Source: Myrica gale
Lineage: Eukaryota > Streptophyta > Magnoliopsida > Fagales > Myricaceae
Length of the DNA stretch: 64,000 bases
Direction: 5' to 3'
NCBI GenBank assembly: GCA_963930655.1
Contig: OZ005617.1
Span: forward strand, 15,776,068 to 15,840,067
Shown: positions 54,441 through 64,000 of the stretch, one piece after another
How positions within the stretch are numbered: the first letter of the stretch is position 1
Layout: the number at the start of each line of letters is the position of its first letter
The notes under the pieces: model-generated
Databases searched by the model: none
What the model saw: the letters and a program-made list of their open reading frames with translations, nothing else
Told to the model about the DNA's origin: nothing
Translations under genes and position numbers: made by a program

Positions 54441-57090
54441 TCGCTTTTATTTTTTGGGTGGGTTCCTCTCATTTTCACGCGATTTTAGACTTCCAGGTTC
54501 TTCTCTTTTTCACTCATATCTCTTCTCTCCCTTCATCCCCTTGCCCACACCGTCGACTACTTCTGCCTTCACTATCGTCCATTGCAGCAAAAATCTTGCA
54601 GATTTCGAGGAAATTACTGTAGTGGTTGTTTTCAGTCTAGGTTGTTCTAATACACGTCTTGTCTCTCTCTGACCACAATATCCTCTCCAAAATGTTGCCT
54701 TTGTAGTATGCTCAGGCTTTGCTCGCTCTTGATAGATTCTCAAGATTTCCAAAGAATGGTGTGTATCTCTCTCTTCGAGTCACATTCTCTTTCTATGTCG
54801 CCTCTTGTGAATCTAATTTTTTATTTTTAGGGAGAGTCCATTGAAGAACTTGAGCGTTGTTCGCTCTTGACAGTGAGTTCACATTCATTATAGAATGTCT
54901 TCTCTATTTTATTTTTCACTTATGAAAATCTTTCATTTGTTTGGTTCCTTTTTATGTCTTCAGGATTGTGGATTCTGGGGATATTCAAGGCCAAGGGATG
55001 TTGAGGCAATTTCATTGACGAATGTTGAGGAAGATGTCTCTGTTGCCGACGAGATTCAATAATTGTTACAGGAAACGCGTAAAGAAGAGAAAATGTAGGT
55101 TGATTATAGGTGGCAAGTAGCAGAAGATGTCATGGAGCCGAAGGCATGAAGTTGCTTTCCTTAATCTTTACATGATAATGTTGGTTAGAACCCTAGTATT
55201 TGATCAATCTATGAATTCTAGTTTTTGTTCAATCTATGATTTTTGGCAGTTAGTAGGATGGAGTAAAGAGATGTGTTATTAGGGGAAGTTGCTTTGGAGG
55301 GGGATGAGTAAGCATATGCAAATTAAGAAGGAAAAATATTTGTAGTTTTTTAATTTTTGAAACGTAGTGGGGTTCGTAGTTGGAATTTTTGTGTAGATTG
55401 GTGAATGGTGATCATCACAATTGTCGATTTAAAAACATTGGAGTGATTGCATTTTTTAGCTTTAGTAACATTATTGCACTTATACGGATAGGTATCTTCA
55501 CGAACATGGGATGTAATGTCTATTCTAATGCAGCTTGGTTTGTGACTAAAGATGGCTGAGAGAGGCCTATAAGTATCAGTGTGGTTTGAAGGTTTTTTTT
55601 TATGTTTTTGTGAAATCTCATGGAACAACGTTTTAGTAACGCATACAATTTTAGAGTTAAATTATGTTGGCTTGGAAAATATTATAGATCTTCTGGGAGA
55701 GGACATTTATGGAGTTCCTTTTTCCCTGCCTAGTCCCAATTTCGGTTCAAGACCCATAATGGGCTAATCATACAAGTTCCTTTTTTAACATTTATCTTTT
55801 ATGTTGGAGTACAATTACCTCGAGCAATAGACATGCTCTACGGTATCATGCATTATGATTCTTGTACTGTTTTGCTGGATTTAACTTGGCAGTATGTTCT
55901 TTTTCTAAGTTGCTCCCATCAGTAGTTGTCTTTTGTCTTTAGTTTTTTGCATTCAATGTGATATGGATTTTGGGGGTCATGATTTGGGATTAACATTTTG
56001 AAGTAGCATACACTTTACTCTTCATCTTGACTATGCAAAGTAGCAGTCCATGCCCCTGCCTTGTTCTTGTTGTCCTACAATGAACACTGATGGATTAGTA
56101 CTTTAATGTGTTAGGTTAGAATTCACAAGTTCATGGAGAAAACAAAAAAGAAAAAGGGTAATCAAGATCAGGAAAAAGCTCGGAGGTGACCCTGATGCTG
56201 TTGTCAAGGAACAAGAGCAGTTAAGAAAAAAAGGTCACTAATTTGATGAAGAAGCAAAAATTGCTAGTAGTAAGGCAGATAGTGAAGGGACAGGATGATT
56301 CAAAACCCTGGGACCAGGCTGCCAAGGTTAAGCTCTTAAGATATCCTGTAATGACATGGATGAGGTTAGTAGTTTTCAACTAGTGTGCTTTCTAATAAGG
56401 TGTTTTGCACCCTTACACTTTGCAGGTTGGGAGCCAACTGATTGAATTGTTTGAAAATTCTTTCCGAAGTAACTTTGACTATAGAATGTGCAGGTGATAT
56501 ACATATTTCCTCGACCATCCTTGTACATGATAAGATTGTTTGTTTTGGAGTTGGCTTGGTAACTTAGCATCAATAGAGGATCTTGCATGTATAACTTGAT
56601 TAGGTTCTTCAGTTCGTGTGCTGGTTGCATCTGTAACCCATGTGTATCTTTAGAGCATTATGAATATTTTTTTACTGATCTATTAATTGTGGAAGTTGTG
56701 GTGCTTGTGTAGGATTTGATTAGGACATCTTGCGCAGATAAATTACTGGGATAAAGAAAACAAAGGATGAAAAGGAGAAGAAAGCAGATCAAGTAATGTC
56801 CAACAAAGCTTCAGATGCTATTTATCTTTTGTACTCATGAAATTTGTTTCTTGTGCTAATTGAACAATAGAACAATAGGCATATTGTTTCCTTGTATTTT
56901 AAATAATATCTATTCGATATATTTGAGTTTCTTTTATTAATTATGAAAAGCATTTTCTTTGTCAAACTTGCAGTGCCTTTTTTAAAATAAGAATTAAAAC
57001 ATACGACACTTTTATGAACTTCAAAATAGCAATTTAAAATTGGATAAAAATAATTACCCAGAAAATCAAATTGGTCGGTAAAAAAGGAAT
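54441..57090. other. Gene-like remnants of unknown origin
   Basis: Starting where the copia element breaks off, a pyrimidine-rich leader-like stretch (54480-54780) is followed by possible exon pieces. 56119-56350 reads, with shifts, PDAVVKEQEQLRKK, KKQKLLVVRQIVKGQDDSKPWDQAAKVKLL and YPVMTWM. 56745-56800 is lysine-rich (KKTKDEKEKKADQ). I do not recognise the parent. The region may be a captured or decayed multi-exon gene on the plus strand. No intact frame remains. Confidence 0.35.
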
Positions 57091-57404
57091 GTTTTGAACG
57101 AAGCATGTTCAAACAGAATTAAGGCAATGATGACAAACAGAACAAGACTACACAAACTTAGTGACATTTTGCTTGTTCAAACAAATCTTCTTGTTCGAAG
57201 AGATTCTCGTTCGAACAGAAAGATCAGTTCGAACAGAGTTCACTTAGTGACGAAAATTAGAATTTCGTCGCTGATGACCTTCAGCGACGGCATTTCGGTG
57301 ACGAATTTGGGACAAAAAAATTTCATCGTTGATGCTTTCTGCGACGTAAACAGTATTTTTTGCGACGAAAAATTTCGCCATTGAAGACCAAAACTGTTGT
57401 AGTG
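57091..57404 (-). repeat. CACTA-type transposon terminus (right) with subterminal repeats
   Basis: Read on the minus strand it begins CACTACAACAGTTTTGG and carries repeated TTTCGTCGC / GCGACGAAATTT motifs (57240-57375), as in En/Spm subterminal regions. Farther in, GTTCGAACAGA palindromes repeat. No transposase was found. See 51997 for the only candidate partner. Confidence 0.6.
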
Positions 57405-58355
57405 ACTTCTTGACCTTCTCAATTTCTGAACATCCAATTTACAACACTTTAAATTCTCAACGTGTCTGCATCTCTTTCAATCTCAACTATGTTTAAATAG
57501 ACACATCACGAGTATGCCAATTTTACATTTACATATTCTAACACTTATTGAGAATATAACTATAAACTGGGAAAATGCCATTTTTGTATTTAGCCACCCC
57601 TCCTCCCCTCCCTCGATCTTCCCCCGCGCCCTGCAACAAAAGAAAATTTATATGAGATTTTCATTAAATTGAACTCAAAATTTGACAAAAAAATGAACTA
57701 CATGTGTTGTCGTTTTCCCTTAGACATAAAAATTTATGAAATTTAATTTCCCTTTGAACTAAGAAAACTGAAAAAGTGAAAAAAAAATTACAAAATAGAA
57801 GAAAATGAGAAAAAAATGTCCCCACTTAAAAAGAAAAAGAAAATGTAATTTCGTTATTTTGTGTCCAATGAGCGTATATACAATACATATGATTCGTTTT
57901 CTGTCCAAATTTATGTTCAATTGAACGAAAATTATGTATATAAAGTGCAAAGTATTTGTAATTGATAGTTTAAAGGTGCAATGTCTCAAAGTTAGTCATG
58001 GGGATGTAAAATGTCATAGTTTATGAGTGAAAAATATATTAACCCTTAATTATGATATTCAAAAAGTAATGGGTGCTACTATCTAGCTAGTTCAACACAT
58101 CTTTCATGCAAATAAATTATTGGCTTAATTAGTCCACTGATCCTTGGGATATTGCCTAATCTCAAACGGTCCCTAGAATAAGTTTCATTCTAGACTAGTC
58201 TTGTAGAATTCTTAATTTCACTTAATATTCTCACACAACCAGGGAGCATATTGTTACAGTGAAAAATAGTTATCTATGGTTTCTCTTCTCGTTTTGTTGA
58301 TACTTGAAAAAGGAAGAATGAAAAGAAGGAGACGAAGTGGACAAAATGGGCTCAT
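57405..58355. other. AT-rich intergenic DNA, no gene recognised
   Basis: No domain, terminal repeat or RNA gene was seen. Confidence 0.45.
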
Positions 58356-58440
58356 GCAACAACAGATTCCTCGTGGATAGATTTTGGAGCTACGAGATAT
58401 ACAATCAGGAATAAAAGTTTGTTCGTAGAAATGATGAAAA
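58356..58440 (+). pseudogene. Copia protease-region fragment
   Basis: A short frame reads SSWIDFGATRYTIRNKSLFVEM, which corresponds to the aspartic-protease start of copia pol (normally W..DSGAT.H), with the catalytic-motif serine replaced by Phe. Only about 30 codons remain and the neighbouring sequence is interrupted by stops. Confidence 0.5.
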
Positions 58441-60151
58441 ATTCACTAGCTAGGCGAGTACAAGGTTGACATGGGAAACCATACTTATGACGATGATGTC
58501 ATACGAGAATCTAAATGATGACAGAGGTAGTGAATACGACGCCTTTTGGTACAATAACGAAATGTTTTACTTGCTTTCTCAATTGACAATTAATGTGTTT
58601 GTAACAGTCTTATTTAACATTTACCGTCAAAAACCAACTTAGGGTATTTTGTCCAATTTACAGTTTCTAGAAGAAATAAGTGGTTGCTGGAAATTGGGGG
58701 TTCTATGTGGAATAGCTATATCAGAGGCTATTTTCGTGAAGAACAGTACGGAAAAAAAGACGTATCCAAGACTCACCGTTTTTAGAGATTGAAGAGAGAG
58801 AAGCTCCAAAAACCCGAATGACTTCTTTGTCTCTATTCTTGCTGTTTGTTTGACGATTCTTGTGAAGGCCACCATTGCTGAATGTGAAAAGCTTTATGAG
58901 ATCGTCGTATTGATCACCAATCTCCCAAACACCATTGACTGTGTTGAAGATTCATAGGTTCTGAATGTTGATGGCTGAAAGGTTCGGCCATGGCTATTAA
59001 TAGCACTTGGTTTGTGCGTGGAGATCAAGTGTTGTTCGAGATCGGAGTTTCCAACCAGACTTAGAAGTTCTACGTCTTTGCATATTCGGTTTACGATAAA
59101 TTGAGTAAAATTTAGATTGGGTTCATAGGCTAGGTTAGTCGTTTCTAAATCACTTTGTAAATCGATTGGAAACTAGTGAATTCAAACGGCCTACAGGCCC
59201 AAAGAGTTTTTCTCCTTAAGGACGTTCCTTATAGATTTTTCTGTTCTTGATCAGCTTTCATTATTATATTGATAACCAATCTTTTTCTTTGTGTTAAGAG
59301 TTTGAATTCTTTTGAGTTGAGGATTTATGTACAAAGAACGTCCAAGATTCAGAGGTTGATAAGTTGCTGATTAGAACTGGTTATTTGGTGAGTTGTTAAA
59401 TTGATTGTTAATCAATTTCGTTATTGAGTCTGTAAGTTTCGTCATCTGTAGTTAGTGTGTAGTCTATTGTAGTTTACTGGGATATGTTTTGTTCTTTACA
59501 GATTTTTCAGAGTATTTTTATAGATTGTGTTTTGGTTGTTTTCTGTCAAAATAGTCGTGTTTGAATATTGTTAGGTTCATTTGATAGTGAAAGCATTTGA
59601 TTAGGATTGATAATATTTATGATAGGTTATTATCTTAAAAGGATAGCTTAAATTTTTTAAATATACCTATTCACGCCCTCTAGGTATTTTGTTGCTTGTT
59701 TGGATCTAAATTAGGTTGTTTAGTCTTGATTTGTCTAATTTTGTATATTCTGACAAAACAACCAAACGAGGAAAAGTAATTGAATATGTTAGCCGTGTGG
59801 TTACATGATAACTCAGTTCATTTGATTTTGATTAGTGAGATTTTATTTTTTGTGGAGCTCCTCTCGCCTCCTAGGAGAGGGACAAGGTAGGGGGTTGCAG
59901 ACGGGGAGAGGGGAGGGCGTCTAGAGAGAAGGCGCATGCTCTCTCTCTAACTATTAATAATAATAAAGAGCTCAGTTTCTTGTCCTTACCGTCTGTCCCC
60001 CTTGCAATGTAGATAATTTATTATCAAGATAAATATTACATCACCCAACAACATTTTTTTTATATCTTTGATTGGTATTGCTTATAAGTAATATTACATT
60101 TATAATCGGGTAGGTCCCGTTTGTTTCTCTTTGTAATGATAAATGACCTAC
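58441..60151. other. Degraded repeat DNA, no gene recognised
   Basis: 59640-59720 (CACGCCCTCTAGGTA, GGATCTAAATTAGG) resembles the LTR end at 52960-53000 (CACCCCCCTCTAGGTGA, GGGTCTAAACTAGG), suggesting an old copia LTR piece. The rest is unassigned. Confidence 0.4.
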
Positions 60152-63100
60152 TTTTTTTTTTGTAATCATCTCCCCATATTATTCCATAGAAATAAGATTT
60201 AAGGAGGTTCAGTGCCAGCATACAACCAAGATAAATCAAGCAACTGCTCACAACTACGGGGAGTGCCAACTGAAACATACTCAGCGGCGGCCCAACGAGC
60301 AAGGTGGTGCACTAAAGAATTAACACCTCTATAAATATGAGTAGCCTTCCAATTGTGGAACCGGCTACCAAGATCATGTATCTCCTTGACTATCGACTGA
60401 ATACGCCACTCCGAAACCTGAGGCCAACACCGGATAGCTTTAATGACCGTTTGAGAATCCCCTTCAAGCAACACATCCTGAAATCCCTGACGGAGCACTA
60501 ATTCCAGCCCGAGCTTGGCAGCTGCAGCCTCTCCTTCCAGAGAATCAACAGCATCAATCTTTTTTGTTTGCGCCCCTATTACCACACCGCTTGAGTCTCG
60601 TATTATAGCAGCAATGACCGCATAGTTCTCCCTGATGGTTGTGTCGACATTCACTTTGACTTTAGATGCAGGCGGAGGAACCCATCGTTGTAGCCGAGGT
60701 GTTTGAAGTTTCTTATCCCACGCAGACTTGTGCTCCCTACTCACCCTATTGACTCTATGTGCTAACCGGATAACATCAATATTCTGATTCCCATGTAACA
60801 CATTGTTCTGTGCTGCCCATAATAGATCAATGACATTTGTTGCATAGAGCTGGAACAAATGCTGGTCTTCTAATGGTATACCAAGAGATTGATGAGGGTG
60901 TAACACTTTGAGAATCCAATCAGTAGCTGAAAGCTCTCTAAAGACTGTGATATCCATCTGCCATGGAGATTCACTCCAGATGGCACGACTATAAGGGCAA
61001 CACAGAATCAAGCTTTGGAGAGTTTCGGAATGTTCTCCACAAAGAGCACAAGTGAGGTCATCGTCACCTCTTCCATTAGATCCTACACGTGAAGCAACAA
61101 CCACTCTAGTAGGAAATACATCCCATACCACCTTCCACAATAATAACTTTAAACGATCATGCACCTGGAGCTTCCAAAGGTCTTGCCATTGAGATGGACA
61201 AACAGGGGTAGCAGAATTGAGACGATGACTCACTAACGCTTTATGGGCAGATTTAATCGTGAAGTCACCCGAGGAGTCTAGTGGCCAAAACAGCCTATCG
61301 GCCACACCTTCATCCGCAACTCTTAATTTGACGATAGCATCTGCGGACTCAGATACAAAGATCTGACGGATCAGTCCCTCATTCCAACGCCTTCCATCTT
61401 CCAACAAAAGGACTCTTACTGTTACAATGTCCGGATGGGGATATAGCAGCCTCTCTAGCAACCGGTGTAAATTTTGGCAAAGATGGAACCCACGGGTCTC
61501 TCCAAATGTGAATACTAGTGCCATCTCCCAGAGCATAACACATACCTCCATGTAGAACATGCCGGGTTTTAACTATACTCCTCCAAACCCATGAGGCCTT
61601 CCTTTCCAACCCCTGCTTGCCAAAAATCTCTGCCCTTGACAAATTTCCCATGCAATACTCGAACCCACAAGCTGCTGCGGTCAGAGATCATCTTCCATGC
61701 AAGTTTCGACACAAGAGCTTGGTTGGTCTCAGAGGTCAACCGGATCCCCAAACCACCCGCAGTTTTTGGAACACAAATAGAGGCCCATGCTTTTAAAGAT
61801 AAGTGTCGATTACTACTCTCCTTAAATCCCCACCAGAAATTATTTAAGGCTTTATCAAAATCTTTGCACCACTGCATCGGCATGGAATAGAAACTCATAA
61901 TATATGAAGGAATAGCACATGCTACAGATTTGATCAACATAGTACGTCCGGCCTGTGATAACACCTTCGCTTTCCACCCTACAATTTTCTGAAGAAATTT
62001 TTTCTTCACATCATCCACAGCCCGTAGTCTTGATCTGGGGAATACTAGCGGAAGACCAAGATGTTTTGCTTTGGGAGGGAGCTTTTTTAACCGCAAGCAG
62101 TCTAATATAGGCAGGATAGCTTGGCCTCCAAAGTTCTTACTGAAGTGCACTGAGGATTTATCTTTATTCACCTTCTGTCCAGACCAAGCCATATATTTTT
62201 CTAGGCAATCGTTTAACGTAGACGCCTCATGGGTAGTAGCACGTGCAAATAAAAGGAGATCATCCGCAAACAATAAATGAGAAATAATAGGAGCATTACG
62301 GCCCAATTGAATACCTTTGAGACGACCACGTTGTTCCTCACGTAACAAGAGCCTAGAAAGCACTTCAGAGCAAAGGATAAAAAGATAAGGGAGAGAGGGT
62401 CACCTTGACGAAGGCCCCTAGTCGGTTGAAAGCTTCCAAATGGACTTCCATTAATCAGAAGAGAAATGAGGAAGTAGAGATGCACTGTTTCACCCAGTTT
62501 TTCCAAATAGGACTAAACCCAAAGTTCTCAAGCACCTTCAGCACAAAGCTCCATTCGATTCTGTCATATGCCTTTTCCATGTCTGCCTTAATATCCATCC
62601 ACCCCCTCTTCCTTTTTTATGATGCATACTATGGAATATCTCAGCTGCAACGATATAATTATCTTGGATCGCCCTCCCCGGAACAAATGCAAGTTGGTAG
62701 GGAGAAATAAGCTTAGGAAGCACACACTTGAGGCGTTCCGTGATAATTTTAGAGATAATCTTATAAATAACATTGCAAAGGTTAATAGGTCGGAATTGAC
62801 TCACCTTTGAAGGATTTTCCACTTTCGGTATAAGGGCAATATTTGTGGCATTCAGGTTTGGCAACAACTCCCCATTTTCAAAAAAATCACGGACTGTCAA
62901 TATCACATCATGTCCCACCACCTCCCAAAAGTGCATAAAAAAATATATCGTCATCTCATCCGGACCCGGGGCCTTTTCCAATATCATCTTCTTTAGCGTA
63001 TTAAATATTTCTTCCTCATCTGGAACCTGAGTAAGCATAGAATTGTCCTCCATCGTAATCAAAGGCTCAATTAAGTGCTCCATATCATCTGGAATTACTG

Positions 63101-63680
63101 GGTGGCTTGTAGTGAATAAATTTTGATAAAAATCAACCAACTCCTTACCAATGGCAGCCCGACCGGAGATCCAACCATCCATTTCAGATTTTAACTTCAA
63201 GATTTGGTTTCGACATCGCCGAATAACCGTAGATGCATGATAAAATTTTGTGTTCAGATCATTTGATACCAACCAGGTCTCACTGTTCATCAAGTGCTAG
63301 GCTCAATTGCTCTGCTAACTGAAAATTCTGCATAGTGGGAGGGGCATTTTGGAATTTACTAATCTGCTCCTTTAGGCTTTGAATAGAGACATGAATCTGG
63401 CCGTACTGCTTAGAATTCCACCGACGTAGAGCATTACGTGTTGCACGGATTTTTTGAACCAAAGCACATGCAGGAGTAGCCCCGCGTCCTGTAGCCCAAG
63501 CTGAACGCACTACCGCAAGACAAGTCTCATCTCTTGTCCAAAATCCCTCAAATTTAAAAGCCTTCGGAGCTTTTTCCACCACATCAAACAATGAAAGAAT
63601 CAAGGGAACATGGTCCGAAGAAGTGATAGGATAGTGGCATGGACGCCCATCGGACACCGTTGAGGCAGGGAAGCAGGCGG
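60152..63680 (-). mobile_element. 5'-truncated L1-type LINE retrotransposon
   Basis: Minus-strand non-LTR element. The 3' end has a T10-11 tract on the plus strand (poly(A) on the minus) near 60153-60163. ORF2 is retained from the last part of the endonuclease (SSDHVPL) onward. The reading changes character near 63680, which marks the 5' truncation usual for LINEs. No convincing target duplication was found. Confidence 0.88.
60199..63657 (-). pseudogene. LINE ORF2: endonuclease tail, reverse transcriptase, zf-RVT, RNase H
   Basis: Domains in order on the minus strand. Endonuclease tail SSDHVPL near 63625. RT palm FRPINLCNVIYKIISKI near 62795, GLRQGDPLS near 62415 and the catalytic FADDLLLFAR near 62265. 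A zf-RVT-like region (ALGDGTSIHIWRDPWVP near 61520; FTIKSAHKAL near 61250; LWKLQVHDRLKLLLWK). An RNase H domain from about 60655 with VNVDTT, EGEAAAAKLGLELVL, LLEGDSQTVIKAI and NSLVHHLARWAA. Breaks: stop near 63288, frameshifts near 62600 (G-run), 62390, 61570 and 61400. It cannot make one polypeptide as it stands. The acquired RNase H is typical of many plant L1 elements. Confidence 0.88.
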
Positions 63681-63733
63681 TGGTGGACCCTCCGATGGAG
63701 GAAAATCTGTATCCTACTGGGTGGCTGGGCGCG
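63681..63733. other. Junction between LINE and plastid-like DNA
   Basis: About 50 bp of GC-richer DNA of unclear origin, including TCCTACTGGGTGGCTGGG. Confidence 0.3.
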
Positions 63734-63747
63734 AAACCATTTAAGGA

Positions 63748-63806
63748 ATGGTTAGAGTATTGATTTCATAAGGCGGGAGTCATTGGTTCAAATCCAATAG
63801 TAGGTA
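63748..63806 (+). pseudogene. Plastid-like tRNA-Met(CAU) fragment
   Basis: From GGTTAGAGTATTG through the anticodon loop TTTCATAA (CAT anticodon), GGCGGGAGTC, and the T-arm ATTGGTTCAAATCCAAT to the acceptor 3' strand AGTAGGTA, the sequence follows plastid elongator trnM. The 5' acceptor strand (expected 63734-63747) does not pair with the 3' strand, and the anticodon stem carries changes. It is therefore a nuclear plastid-DNA fragment or tRNA pseudogene rather than a working tRNA. Confidence 0.6.
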
Positions 63807-64000
63807 TAACTTATTAGATTATTTCAATACAAGACATTATTATTCCAATATAAGACAAGAAAAGGCTATAGAAAATTCCTTCTTATTTTATTGTGTCGAA
63901 GGCTGGGAAGACGAATAAACCCTCATAGAATCCCTTGTTCCCCTCATTGATACTTTGTTTGTTTATATTCTTCACTTACTTATTTTATGTTTAGTATCTA
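63807..64000. other. Possible continuation of plastid-derived DNA
   Basis: No gene recognised. The repeat TCAATACAAGACATTATTATTCCAATATAAGACAAG and its composition could be plastid intergenic sequence following trnM, but I cannot confirm this by eye. Confidence 0.3.

Noticed and set aside
1..64000. CRISPR arrays, bacterial operons, riboswitches
   Set aside because: No spaced identical repeats of that type. The DNA is plant nuclear, so such systems are not expected.

Overview
The window is nuclear DNA of a dicotyledonous plant. It is AT-rich, its genes carry introns with GT..AG borders, and mobile DNA is dense. Five host genes are recognisable: a RING-type RMA E3 ubiquitin ligase (minus, 1544-3840), an m-type chloroplast thioredoxin (minus, 28458-32997), an LC8-type dynein light chain (plus, 34477-35007), the mitochondrial CMP-KDO synthetase KDSB in eight exons (minus, 36802-41542) and an intronless SBT1.9-type subtilase (minus, 48742-51060). 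A woody dicot is a guess from overall composition only.

Layout. 1-4104: the RMA gene with a 1.3 kb 5'-UTR intron and a PIF/Harbinger-like MITE just upstream of its TATA box. 4638-10212: three DNA transposons in a row: a small hAT, a 2.9 kb Mutator-like element with about 416 bp terminal repeats that carries a captured GRF zinc-finger gene, and a 1.37 kb hAT with a perfect 8 bp target duplication that contains an old copia LTR piece. 10762-18250: a rearranged endogenous caulimovirid (plant pararetrovirus), split by a 3.3 kb ZMYM1-like hAT with a perfect 8 bp target duplication. 18260-28000: no recognised gene; it holds a 312 bp MITE, a direct 1.5 kb duplication, and a 1,043 bp Mutator-like element with a perfect 9 bp target duplication and a GC-rich core built of palindromes.

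28458-41542 is the gene-rich part. MITEs lie in the thioredoxin intron and in the thioredoxin/dynein intergenic region. An apparently perfect TRIM retroelement with identical 131 bp LTRs lies in KDSB intron 1. 42293-45475 holds two retroelement-linked copies of transcription-regulator genes: a small LTR element carrying a LEUNIG_HOMOLOG-like fragment, and an LTR-like sequence fused to an intronless broken trihelix-factor copy. 51997-57404 is a truncated copia element plus unidentified gene-like remnants between two unpaired CACTA-type ends. 60150-63680 is a 5'-truncated L1-type LINE with a broken reverse transcriptase / RNase H ORF. The window ends with a plastid-like trnM fragment.

The host genes do not form a pathway: they are ordinary housekeeping loci between layers of nested insertions. 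The most interesting content is gene capture by four different kinds of vehicle (Mutator-like element, LTR element, LTR-mRNA chimera, possibly CACTA), the nested viral locus, and one MITE family placed at three host genes. All family assignments come from reading motifs by eye. No alignment or database search was run.
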